This document shows positions 49,062 through 58,324 of a stretch of DNA of 64,000 nt, piece by piece. Made by a program: the position numbers and the translations under genes. Under the pieces are notes generated by a model. That model searched no databases and was not told the origin of the DNA. It was given only the letters and a program-made list of their open reading frames with translations. Position 1 is the stretch's first letter. Every line of letters begins with the position of its first letter. Source of the DNA: Myxococcota bacterium (lineage in GTDB: Bacteria; Myxococcota_A; Polyangia; JAAYKL01); NCBI GenBank assembly GCA_028278265.1, contig JANQET010000197.1, forward strand, positions 1 through 64,000, written 5' to 3'.

Positions 49062-50978
49062 ATGGAAAACAAAATTAAGTTTAAGTCGTTCGGCTGGGGG
49101 TTGTCGGCCCTTTTATTCATCGCAGGCTGCGAAGGGGAGCCGTCACCGGATGGGGTTTTCGGAGAAAAGGAGCAGGCGCTTCAGCTCTGGAACAAGTCCG
49201 TGGCTGTTTACAAATTCAAACCCGGTGAGATGTTCCTCGTATCCGGCAATCGAATGGTGAAGATCAGGAACGCCGGCGGTACGGGACAGAATGCCTTTGC
49301 CCTTTGCGATTTCTCCGGAGAGATCACCAGTGTCGAGGGCTATGACTACTATTTGGGGGATCAGGCGTTCGCCGCCAAAATCACGGATGTAGACTATATC
49401 GGCGGGCAGACGCTGATCGCCTTGGCCAGCGGCAAGATGCTCAAAGTGGTCGGCACCGGCGGCACCGGGCACAACATGTTTGCCGTCACCGAAACATCGA
49501 GCGGATTCCAGACCGTTCCGGGGTACAGCTATTTTGTCGGGGCACAGAAGTTCGGCGCAGGGGTGCGGGATGTATCGTACGCTCAGGCCCACAATGTCAC
49601 CTTCATCAGCTTGACGGACGGACGAATGCTCAAGGTCACCGGCACGGGGGGTAGCGGGCAAAACATGTTCGCCGTCACCGAAACAGCCACTGGCTTTGAA
49701 ACCGTTCCCGGGTACAACTACCGCTTGGGCGATCAGCACTTTTCGTCGTTTGTCACCGACGTCGATTTTATCGGTGGATACACCTTTGTCAGCTTGGCCA
49801 ACGGCAAGATGCTCAAATCCAATGGAGTGGGCGGCACGGGCCACAATATGTTCGCCATCACCGAGAACGCCTCCGGATTCGCCGGAATTCCGGGGTACAA
49901 TTATCGGGTCGGGACCCAGGTCTTTAGCGCCTATATCGTCGATGTCACCTACATCCCTGCGCACAACGTGACGTTCATCAGTCTGGCTGACGGCCGGATG
50001 TTAAAAGTGAACGGTGCAGGCGGCAGTGGCTACAATATGTTCGCCGTGACCGAAACCCCCACCGGGTTCGAGTCAGTTCCCGGGTATGCCTACCGGCTGG
50101 GAGACCAGTATTTTTCGACCTATGTCACTGATTTGGATTACGTCGGCGGGTACACCTTTGTCAGCCTGGCCAACGGCAAGATGCTCAAATCCAACGGCAC
50201 GGGAGGCGCGGGTCACAACCTGTTTGCAGTAACGGAAAACGCCTCCGGATTCGCCGGCGTCCCCGGCTACAACTATCGCGTGGGGGCTCAAAATCTCGGG
50301 GTGAAAGTGGATGATGTCACCTACATCGCCGAACAGAATGCCCTGTTCGTCAGCTTGGCCGGGACCGGGGTGCTGAAAATCCAAGGCACCGGCGGCAGCG
50401 GTTACAATATGTTCGCGGTCACCGAGATAGGGGGCCTTTTCACCGGCCTTCCCGGGTACAACTATTATCTGGGCTACCAGGATTTTCCCCTGGCCGATTG
50501 TTACAACTGCTCCATCCCTCCCTACGATCCGGGGTATTGGAACGGCTGGTTCTCCGGTCAAAAAAAGAACAACTGTTACAACTATGCCAACAACGTGAAG
50601 ACCAACACCTTTGCCCAACCCGGGCGCGCCTCGGGGACGTTTTGTACCTTCAGCAGCTGCATGAATGCCGCGACGATCTCCCTGTATTCGCAAAACGACG
50701 GCATCGAGCCGTTGCCGCCGGGGCAGGAATGCGGGGGCAATGAAGACCTGTTGGCGCTGGTTATTGCGCCGGGGATTGACTACCACTGGTACCGGCAGGA
50801 TTCGAACGGCATGTGGTCCCACAAACCGGGGCAGACCAAAGCGACAAATGTCGACAACTCGGGAAATACGATTGGCAACCCGGAGACCGCCGACCGGGGG
50901 ATTTACACCGTGTTTGCCGGCTATTTCTGTTCTTGCTCCGATGAGGAGCAAGGGCAGGGACACGAAATTATCGAATAA
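49062..50978 (+). CDS. Secreted lipoprotein with about seven tandem beta-propeller-like repeats
   Basis: Start MENKIKFKSFGWGLSALLFIAGC; repeated unit 'G.MLK..GTGG.GHNMFAVTE...GF..VPGYNYRVG.Q.F'. Confidence 0.82.
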   Translation: MENKIKFKSFGWGLSALLFIAGCEGEPSPDGVFGEKEQALQLWNKSVAVYKFKPGEMFLVSGNRMVKIRNAGGTGQNAFALCDFSGEITSVEGYDYYLGDQAFAAKITDVDYIGGQTLIALASGKMLKVVGTGGTGHNMFAVTETSSGFQTVPGYSYFVGAQKFGAGVRDVSYAQAHNVTFISLTDGRMLKVTGTGGSGQNMFAVTETATGFETVPGYNYRLGDQHFSSFVTDVDFIGGYTFVSLANGKMLKSNGVGGTGHNMFAITENASGFAGIPGYNYRVGTQVFSAYIVDVTYIPAHNVTFISLADGRMLKVNGAGGSGYNMFAVTETPTGFESVPGYAYRLGDQYFSTYVTDLDYVGGYTFVSLANGKMLKSNGTGGAGHNLFAVTENASGFAGVPGYNYRVGAQNLGVKVDDVTYIAEQNALFVSLAGTGVLKIQGTGGSGYNMFAVTEIGGLFTGLPGYNYYLGYQDFPLADCYNCSIPPYDPGYWNGWFSGQKKNNCYNYANNVKTNTFAQPGRASGTFCTFSSCMNAATISLYSQNDGIEPLPPGQECGGNEDLLALVIAPGIDYHWYRQDSNGMWSHKPGQTKATNVDNSGNTIGNPETADRGIYTVFAGYFCSCSDEEQGQGHEIIE

Positions 50979-51015
50979 CCGCGGCACTCGATGCCGAGAT
51001 CCAAAGGAGATAGAT

Positions 51016-51534
51016 ATGAAGATTCAACGAAGGATACATCCCCTGGTGTTCGCAGGCGTGTTGATTGCTACCGGCATTGCCCTGGCCCAACCCAACTATG
51101 CCCAGCAGGTTGACGGGGAGCGCGAGTCAGTGCAGGACACTCCTGCGATCCCGCAGCGAGCGGTGAAAGTGACCGTTCATCTCTACTCGGGACGACCGGA
51201 TCCGGTGTTCTTCTTTAACGCGACCGAAGCACAAACGCTGAATGGATTGATCGACGGCAACACGGTGGTCAGCCCGACCCCCTTTGGAGATGTCTTGCCA
51301 TCTCGCTTGGGGTACAAGGGGATGACGATCGAAAGACTCAACCGCCGTGTCGACCTGCCCAAGGTCATCGAGCTCTACCGTTCGAAACTGGTCACGAGGG
51401 AGGGAGATACAACGGTCTCCTTGGTGGACCGTTCCGCGATAGTCGAGAGGTTTCTCAAAGAGAAAGCGGTCGACAAGGGGGTCGTTTTTCCGGCCAACAC
51501 CTTCCCCGCACCGCCTTCGGCTTCACCCAAGTAG
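51016..51534 (+). CDS. Small exported hypothetical protein
   Basis: Start MKIQRRIHPLVFAGVLIATGIALAQ; RBS aaaggaga upstream; follows the repeat protein. Confidence 0.7.
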   Translation: MKIQRRIHPLVFAGVLIATGIALAQPNYAQQVDGERESVQDTPAIPQRAVKVTVHLYSGRPDPVFFFNATEAQTLNGLIDGNTVVSPTPFGDVLPSRLGYKGMTIERLNRRVDLPKVIELYRSKLVTREGDTTVSLVDRSAIVERFLKEKAVDKGVVFPANTFPAPPSASPK

Positions 51535-53073
51535 AGACCTTTTGTCTTTCCGAAAGGGAATGTTCAGCTTCTTCATTTTGTAGCGCAGTGTATTGGGATT
51601 CATCCCCAGCAGCTCTCCTGCCCCGCCGGGACCGTGAATCTTACCCCCGGTCATTTCCAAGACAGTGGCGATATGCCTGGCGATCACCCTGTCGAGCACG
51701 AGTGTGGGCCTGACGGCAACCGTGCTGGTTTGTGCTGTTCCCAAGCTGGGCGCGACAACCAGGCCGTCGAACCTCAGGGGTTCACCCCGATGGAGAATCA
51801 GAGCGCGCTCCACCACGTTTTCGAGCTCGCGCACGTTGCCCGGCCAGTGGTACGCCATCAACTGATCGATTGCACCGTCCACCAGGCTCGGGGGGCTGAT
51901 ATTCAGTTGCTTTGTTTTGCGATCAACGAAGTGTTGCACCAACGCCGGAATGTCACTGCTTCGTTTACGGAGAGGGGGAACGACGATGGGAAAGACGTTG
52001 ATTCTGAACCACAAATCTTCACGAAACCGTCTGGCGTTCACCTCCTTGAAAAGATCCTTGTTGGTAGCGGCGATGATGCGAATGTCCACGGCAATGCGCT
52101 CGGTCCCGCCCACTCGCTCGAAATCCCGGTGCTGCAGGACCCGCAACAGCCTGATCTGGGCAGACTGGGGCATCTCGCCGATTTCATCCAAAAACAGTGT
52201 GCCCTGATGGGCCCGTTCGAAGCGACCGCGCTTTTTGAGCAGCGCGCCGGTAAACGCCCCTTGCTCGTGGCCGAACAGCTCGCTGTCGAGCAAAGACTCG
52301 GGAATGGCACCGCAATTGACAGAGATGAATGGCCCCTCTCGCCGGGGAGAGCTACAGTGGATGGCGTTGGCGATGATATCCTTGCCCACGCCGGTCTCGC
52401 CCAACAGCAGCACGGGGCTCTCGGTGGGGGCGACCTGCCGGACCTGCTCCATCACTCCCTTTAACCCATAGTCTGCGCCCACGATTTTTTCCCCGGCACT
52501 CTGTCGCAGCTCTTGGCTGAGAAACCGGTTGTCGTCGGCCAGCAATTCCTTGAGCCTGAGCACCTGGCGATGGGAGAGAATGTTGGCCAGGGCCATGGTG
52601 AAGGGATCCTCCAACAGGCCGAACAGCCGTGCGTGCTCTGCGGTATGGCAATTCTCGTCTCGCGCGGTGAGGATGACGCCGCCCAACCGCCCCGCCCGGG
52701 TCAGCAGGTTCATGCGCAGAATCGAGGCGTGCGCGATACCGTGTAACCGAAGCATCTCGGCGGCCAGCGGATTATCTGCGACCGATTCGATGATTACCGT
52801 CTCCTGTTCCGGTTGAATGCCATGCGCCAAAATCTCTTTGCGCAGCTGATCGGGCAGAGGAAACAGGAAATCGACCTGGTCCAGGGATTGCTCAGTGGCG
52901 GTCGCCACCGTCCGAATGGCCATCAGCTCTGGCTCGTAGACCTGCAGGCAGATGCGATCAACAGGGATGAACTGATTGAGGTACTCGACTGTACGACACA
53001 GTGTTTCCTCTATTTCCAAGCTACCGCAAATTCTCAACGTGGCCTGGCGGTAAAACAGGTTTTCGTCAATCAT
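51523..53073 (-). CDS. Sigma-54-dependent transcriptional activator (GAF-AAA+-Fis HTH)
   Basis: GETGVGKD, GAFTGA (EQGAFTGALLKKRGRFERAHQGTLFLDEIGEM), Fis-like C-terminus GAGELLGMNPNTLRYKMKKLNI. Confidence 0.93.
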   Translation of the reverse strand: MIDENLFYRQATLRICGSLEIEETLCRTVEYLNQFIPVDRICLQVYEPELMAIRTVATATEQSLDQVDFLFPLPDQLRKEILAHGIQPEQETVIIESVADNPLAAEMLRLHGIAHASILRMNLLTRAGRLGGVILTARDENCHTAEHARLFGLLEDPFTMALANILSHRQVLRLKELLADDNRFLSQELRQSAGEKIVGADYGLKGVMEQVRQVAPTESPVLLLGETGVGKDIIANAIHCSSPRREGPFISVNCGAIPESLLDSELFGHEQGAFTGALLKKRGRFERAHQGTLFLDEIGEMPQSAQIRLLRVLQHRDFERVGGTERIAVDIRIIAATNKDLFKEVNARRFREDLWFRINVFPIVVPPLRKRSSDIPALVQHFVDRKTKQLNISPPSLVDGAIDQLMAYHWPGNVRELENVVERALILHRGEPLRFDGLVVAPSLGTAQTSTVAVRPTLVLDRVIARHIATVLEMTGGKIHGPGGAGELLGMNPNTLRYKMKKLNIPFRKDKRSLLG

Positions 53074-53104
53074 TCCAGATACCTCCGATCGGAAACCCTT
53101 TTTC

Positions 53105-53167
53105 GTGGTATTTTGTTGATTTTCTATTTAATTGTTAAATACCACAAACATTTTTATCAAATACCAC
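53105..53167. promoter_or_regulatory. Three copies of 9-mer AAATACCAC (one inverted, two direct at 22-bp spacing): candidate activator-binding sites
   Basis: gtggtattt 53105-53113; aaataccac 53137-53145 and 53159-53167. Confidence 0.6.
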
Positions 53168-53219
53168 ACCAGACGCCATGTTGGAAAGTCAACATTCCGT
53201 AATTATTGAATAAAATAAA

Positions 53220-53235
53220 TGGCATAAATTTGGCT
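53220..53235 (+). promoter_or_regulatory. Candidate sigma-54 (-24/-12) promoter
   Basis: TGGCAtaaattTGGCT versus consensus TGGCAC-N5-TTGCT, GG/GC spacing preserved. Confidence 0.5.
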
Positions 53236-53319
53236 TTGACTGAAAGGGTTTGTATCACACCAACGGCCGCACTCGGTTTCGCAGAAGGGATCGGGCCGGC
53301 GCACAACATTGGAGGACAG

Positions 53320-53787
53320 ATGAACCGGACAATAACCAAAAAACGGCTCGCTCCCTGTGGGCTGGTCTGCTACACCTGCGCCGCGGCAAAGGGTGGCGTC
53401 GTTCAACAGCACAGCCGACAGTTGCTCGCCTCTCTCGCCTCTTTCGAGCCGTTCGCAGAAATGATGTCGGCCTATGAACCGATTCTCAAAAAATACCCGG
53501 ACTTCAGGGAGGTCCTCGAGTTGCTGGGTCGGGCGAGCTGCGAGGGATGTCGCGACGGCGTCGGCAAGTTTCCCGGATGCGGCATCGCTTCGTGCATCAA
53601 GGAGAAGGGATTCGACTTTTGCTTTGAGTGCCCCTCGTTCCCCTGCACAGAAGCGGATTTCGAGCCCCTGTTGAAAACCAAATGGTTGAAAGCCAACCAC
53701 CGGATGAAGCAAATCGGACCCGAGGCCTACTTCGAAGAAATGAAAGACCGCTCGCACTATGAGGCCCCGAGGTCCGACCCGGATTGA
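53320..53787 (+). CDS. DUF3795-like cysteine-rich protein
   Basis: CGLVCYTCAAAKGG...CEGCRDGVGKFPGCGIASCIKEKGFDFCFECPSFPC; start MNRTITKKRLAP with ggagg upstream. Confidence 0.82.
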   Translation: MNRTITKKRLAPCGLVCYTCAAAKGGVVQQHSRQLLASLASFEPFAEMMSAYEPILKKYPDFREVLELLGRASCEGCRDGVGKFPGCGIASCIKEKGFDFCFECPSFPCTEADFEPLLKTKWLKANHRMKQIGPEAYFEEMKDRSHYEAPRSDPD

Positions 53788-53904
53788 AAGCAACCCGACT
53801 GTTCTCTGCCCGTCGATTGGATTGTGGTATGATCTCGTGGTGAGATCGCTAGCTTCAGTAAAGGGTCGAAATCCAGAAATCCATTCGTTTTGGGGGATAA
53901 TCTA

Positions 53905-55572
53905 ATGCGGCTTGTGATTTGCGTGTTCATCATTTCTGCCGGTTTGGCCAGCGGGTGTTTCAGTGCCGGCTCCGACTTCAACAGCGACATCGATGCGGGC
54001 ACGGTTGACGATGAGGTTGCGTTCTCCCATCCCGCAGGTACATTTGTCACTCCTTTTGAGCTCGAGCTGACCAGTGACGTTCAAGGCGCGGAGATTTATT
54101 ACACGCTTGACGGATCCACCCCTGGGGACGAGCCGGGAGAGGACACCCTCTATACGGGACCGATCGAAATCGACGAGACCAGTTGGGTCCGTGCGCGGCT
54201 GTTCACTGCTGAAGCGGCGGTGGGTCCGATTACCAGTCGTGCGTACATCGCGCTGGAGCCGGCGCTCGCCTCGTTTGAATCCAATCTCCCCCTCATCATC
54301 ATCGATACGTTCGGGTACGACATCGACGAAGAGTGGGAAGAATACCCCCGTCCCTACAGACCCGTGCTCAGTGTGTTCATCGATGGCGATGAATCGTCTC
54401 TCACCTCCATCCTCGATTCGGCGCAGCATGCGGGATATGGCGGAATGCACGTACGGGGACAGAGCACCGCCGAATACGACAAAAAGCAGTACAAGTTTGA
54501 AACTTGGGATGAAGCCGATCAAGACATCGAGGTCTCCCTGCTCGGGTTTCCCGAGGAGTCGGACTGGGTGATTCACGGTCCATACTCGGACAAGACGCTG
54601 ATGCGCAATTTTCTGATGTACACCTGGAGCAATCTTATCGGCCGCTACGCGGTGCGCACCCGATTTGCCGAGCTGTTCATGGCACAGGGGGGAAAGAGAA
54701 TCGAAGCGGACGATTATCGCGGTGTCTACGTCTTCATGGAGAAGATCAAGCGGGACAAGGATCGGGTGAACGTGGAAAAGCTCGGGCCGGATGACGACAG
54801 CGAGCCGGAGATAAAAGGGGGGTACATCCTCAAGCGGGATTGGTGGGAAGAGGAGGAGCCGGAGACCTGGTTTCAAACAGAACAGTACGCCGATGTGCTG
54901 ATGTTTGAGTATCCCAAGCCCGACCGGATCACCGATGAACAGCGGGACTGGATTGCCGGCTATGTCAATGCCTTTGAGAACGCGCTGAAGGGCCCGGACT
55001 TCGCCGATCCGGAGGAGGGGTACGAAAAATATATCGATGTGGGATCATTCATCGATCACCATATTCTCGTGGAGTTGGCCCGCAATGTGGACGGGTTCGT
55101 GTTGAGCACTTACATGTTCAAGCCCCGGGAGGGCAAGCTGACCATGGGGCCGATTTGGGATTACAACGGCGCTCTGGGCAATGCCGACTACTTCGAAGCC
55201 TGGAAGCCCGAGGGCTGGCACCACCTCAACCCGGAGTTTCCCGAGGACAATCCCAACGGGTATCGGTGGTACGAACGTCTGTTCGAGGATCCCGGGTTCG
55301 GTCAGCGGTATGCGGCGCGTTGGGCAGAATTGCGATCGGGTGAACTGGCGACGGCAAAGCTCACGGACAAGATCGACCACAACGCAGAAACATTGGCTGA
55401 AGCTGTCGGACGCAATTTCGAGCGTTGGGATATCCTCGGCGAGTATATCTGGCCCAACGATCCCGCCGCTGAGGACCGCCAATCCTACAAAGAAGAGATC
55501 GACTATCTGAAGAATTGGCTGGGCACCAGACTCGAATGGATCGATCTCGCCGTTCTGGAATTCGATCAGTAA
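53905..55572 (+). CDS. CotH-kinase-family lipoprotein with N-terminal chitobiase-C-like domain
   Basis: Lipobox SAGLASGC; GAEIYYTLDGSTPGD; MHVRGQSTAEYDKKQYKFE, DDYRGVYVFMEKIKRDKDRV, GGYILKRD, MGPIWDYNGALGN. Confidence 0.9.
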   Translation: MRLVICVFIISAGLASGCFSAGSDFNSDIDAGTVDDEVAFSHPAGTFVTPFELELTSDVQGAEIYYTLDGSTPGDEPGEDTLYTGPIEIDETSWVRARLFTAEAAVGPITSRAYIALEPALASFESNLPLIIIDTFGYDIDEEWEEYPRPYRPVLSVFIDGDESSLTSILDSAQHAGYGGMHVRGQSTAEYDKKQYKFETWDEADQDIEVSLLGFPEESDWVIHGPYSDKTLMRNFLMYTWSNLIGRYAVRTRFAELFMAQGGKRIEADDYRGVYVFMEKIKRDKDRVNVEKLGPDDDSEPEIKGGYILKRDWWEEEEPETWFQTEQYADVLMFEYPKPDRITDEQRDWIAGYVNAFENALKGPDFADPEEGYEKYIDVGSFIDHHILVELARNVDGFVLSTYMFKPREGKLTMGPIWDYNGALGNADYFEAWKPEGWHHLNPEFPEDNPNGYRWYERLFEDPGFGQRYAARWAELRSGELATAKLTDKIDHNAETLAEAVGRNFERWDILGEYIWPNDPAAEDRQSYKEEIDYLKNWLGTRLEWIDLAVLEFDQ

Positions 55573-55868
55573 ACCGGACGGGATCGACAGTTACTTGCGA
55601 GAGCACCCGGTCACACCGCTCAATACAGATCGGCCCAGCGAACCTTCCAGTTGTAGGGGTGGTCGTCGCTCTGATCGGCGAAGTTGACCCTCAGGGTGCC
55701 CGGGACCACTTCGGCTTGCACCCGTTCCAGCGGGCGTTGGCCACCGAGGAATTCGAGCTCGAAACCGCGTAGGACGGGGTGTGTCACATCCAGTGACCGG
55801 CTGTCCGGCCCGCCGGGGCTGGTGCCCGTGTTTTGTCCGGTGCTTCTGATTCGGTCCGGTGCGACACC

Positions 55869-55910
55869 GCGCCAAACGCAGCGCCAAACGCGCGCCGCAG
55901 CGCCAAACGC
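55869..55910. repeat. Three copies of GCGCCAAACGC
   Basis: 55869-55879, 55881-55891, 55900-55910. Confidence 0.85.
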
Positions 55911-56005
55911 TGGGAGAGATTTTTTTCGCCGAAATGACGATTTTTCGCACCATTTTGGGCCAAGCGGCCGATAGGGGCTCCAACTAACAATGAAAGGAGC
56001 TCACC

Positions 56006-56941
56006 ATGGGGATGCATCCCAGATGGCTAAAGGCCGATTCCGCTTATGCTCAAACTCAACGGACCGTTGATCGTCAATTTCTGTTTAAACCCGACCCCGC
56101 GATTCGAAATATAATCGGCGCCAGTGCCGCTAGGGCCCAGCAGGACCACCCGGTCACCATCTATTACCTAGAATTCAACATCAACCACGAACAGTGCGGC
56201 ATTGCCGCGCTTTCCTCTTCGCGAGAAGATCTGGACAACCTGATCAATTTCAAGCGAACATTTCACCGATTGATCGCCGGTGAGATCAACAATCTCCTCG
56301 ACCGGGAAGGTTCAGTGTTTTCAACCCCCTCCCGCAATGTGGAGTGCCTAGACAACGCCAGTCTCGAACAGCAGTTTTTCTACGCAATGACCAATCCAGT
56401 CAAGGATGGTCTGGTCGATCGCATCGCCGAATGGGGTGGATTTTCTTCGTACAGCGCTCTCGCCCGGGGCGAAATCGAAACCTACACCTACATTGATCGC
56501 ACAGCTTGGCACAACGCTGGTGGAAAAAGATCGAAGAAACCGCTGCAGGCATTTGTCAAAACGATCCGCCTCGAGTACACGCCGCTTCCCAGCTTGGCAA
56601 AGATGAAGCCGGGGCAACGGCAAGCCCACATCCGCCGGGAATGCCGCACATTGGAGAAGGCATTTCGCGAGGAGCGCCAACGAACGGGTCAGCCGGCAAT
56701 GAGCCGGGCCAAGATGGACAAACTCGATCATCGGGATCGCCCGAAGACGAGAGCCAAGCGAACAAAGAAGCCGTTATGTCACGCGTCGACGCAAGAAGCA
56801 GCCGATGCGTACAAGAGAGAGATCAAAGAATTTTTGACCTCGTACAAGATAGCGTCCGCCGCCTATCGTTCTGGCGCTTGGGAAACGGAGTTTCCGCTGG
56901 GCTCAATAAAGCCGCCGTTGATGAACGTAGCGGCTGTTTAG
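56006..56941 (+). CDS. Y1 (IS200/REP-associated tyrosine transposase)-like protein with degenerate HUH region
   Basis: FKRTFHRLIAGEINNLLDREGSVFSTPSR...FFYAMTNPVKDGLVDRIAEWGGFSSYSALARGE resembles Y1_Tnp/RAYT C-terminal core; expected NHxH motif reads FNINHEQCG. Confidence 0.55.
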   Translation: MGMHPRWLKADSAYAQTQRTVDRQFLFKPDPAIRNIIGASAARAQQDHPVTIYYLEFNINHEQCGIAALSSSREDLDNLINFKRTFHRLIAGEINNLLDREGSVFSTPSRNVECLDNASLEQQFFYAMTNPVKDGLVDRIAEWGGFSSYSALARGEIETYTYIDRTAWHNAGGKRSKKPLQAFVKTIRLEYTPLPSLAKMKPGQRQAHIRRECRTLEKAFREERQRTGQPAMSRAKMDKLDHRDRPKTRAKRTKKPLCHASTQEAADAYKREIKEFLTSYKIASAAYRSGAWETEFPLGSIKPPLMNVAAV

Positions 56942-57183
56942 CCACTAGCCACCGCCAAATCGAATATCGAAGGAACTAACTCGTTCCAATGGATCGATCC
57001 GCAACGAATAGGACCAATTCAATACTTTGCAACCAAAATGTCGCCCCAAAATTCCTAAAGACGCAATGATTGAAGGCTAAGAGCAATTTCTTACCACTTG
57101 TATCATCCCATTCAGCACAAATTTTCAATTTTTTTGGTGCCGAACAGTAGATTGAATCGTCAGGTAAAAAATCACTCTAAGCG

Positions 57184-57257
57184 TTTTGCAGGGGTTTGCG
57201 TTTTGCAGGGGTTTTGCAGGCGCGTTTTGCAGGCGTTTTGCAGGCGCGTTTTGCAGG
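57184..57257. repeat. Six copies of TTTTGCAGG (cgcgttttgcagg array)
   Basis: 57184, 57201, 57212, 57225, 57236, 57249 starts. Confidence 0.88.
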
Positions 57258-57376
57258 GGGACAGTTCGCTGACAGTCCAAAGGTCGGGGTTGGAACCGGC
57301 AGAGCAGTTTTATGGGATAGGGATCGTTTGCTCGCGTCCGCGTGCCGGGCTGACCTTTTATGGTATTTTTTTGTTG

Positions 57377-58099
57377 ATGGCCCAAGAGCAGATAGTCGTT
57401 CGTTTTTCAAATCGCGACGAGTTGATGAAGGAGTTTGAATCCAACCTTCGCCATGGTGGCGCATTTGCGCGGGGTGTGGTGGGTTTTGAGCGTGGCCAGG
57501 AGTGCACCTTGGTGTTGGTTCACCCGAAGAACAACAGCCGGTTGTCGTTGCCCGCTACCGTTGGAGTGGTGGTGACGGCCGGTGAAAAAGAGGGGGTCGG
57601 ACTCGCGATCAAGGACTTTGGCCGGGAACAACGAGAGAGATTGGACGCCTTTGTCTGCAACGGCGTCGGTGGCCAATCCGAAACGGCGGGTGTTGTCGGA
57701 GAAACGGTCCATCAACGCATCCGCGGGCTCACGCCGGCTCAGCAGCAAAAAATGGCCCGCAGTCGAAACGTGAGCGAACGGGTGGCACTGGAGCGGATGT
57801 ACGGCAAATTTGTCTGGGAGACACTGCTGAGGAATTCGAGCATCACCATTCCCGAGGTCACCCGTATGGCCCGAATGGGAACCATGCCCCGGCCGCTGCT
57901 CGAGCTGATGGTCGCCAACAGCGCGTGGATCAACACGCCCCAGGTGAGGCGCGCCCTGCTCTCGAATCCGAGACTTACCGGTGAAATGATCAACAAGGTG
58001 GTGCGGGCGATGCCCCGCAATGAGCTCAAGCTGGCCAAAAAACAGACCACCTACTCCCAAGCGGTCAGAAACGCGGTCCTCAAGCTACTCAAATCCTGA
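57377..58099 (+). CDS. PilZ-like N-terminal domain protein
   Basis: Start MAQEQIVVRFSNRDELMKEFESNLRHGGAFARG; upstream part of the listed ORF is repeat DNA. Confidence 0.65.
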   Translation: MAQEQIVVRFSNRDELMKEFESNLRHGGAFARGVVGFERGQECTLVLVHPKNNSRLSLPATVGVVVTAGEKEGVGLAIKDFGREQRERLDAFVCNGVGGQSETAGVVGETVHQRIRGLTPAQQQKMARSRNVSERVALERMYGKFVWETLLRNSSITIPEVTRMARMGTMPRPLLELMVANSAWINTPQVRRALLSNPRLTGEMINKVVRAMPRNELKLAKKQTTYSQAVRNAVLKLLKS

Positions 58100-58324
58100 C
58101 CTGAAATTCAAACAGCTGCCGTTGATCAACGGGTTGGCGACCAGTGGATTGTCCGCTCGTGCCGGTGTGTCTGGCCCCGGGCTGACAAAATGCTCACTGA
58201 TATGCAAGGATACGAGTAAAATATTGTATTGTTTTCTTTAATATTGTACCAAAGTGAGAATGGGGTACTCACCTCAGTTGAGGTCGAGCTCTTTCTAATA
58301 ACGCGTTTTGAAAAGGAGAAACAA

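Noticed and set aside
57125-57464. Short ORFs reading through the ttttgcagg array
   Set aside because: Translations are repeat artefacts (TPAKRACKTPAKR...).
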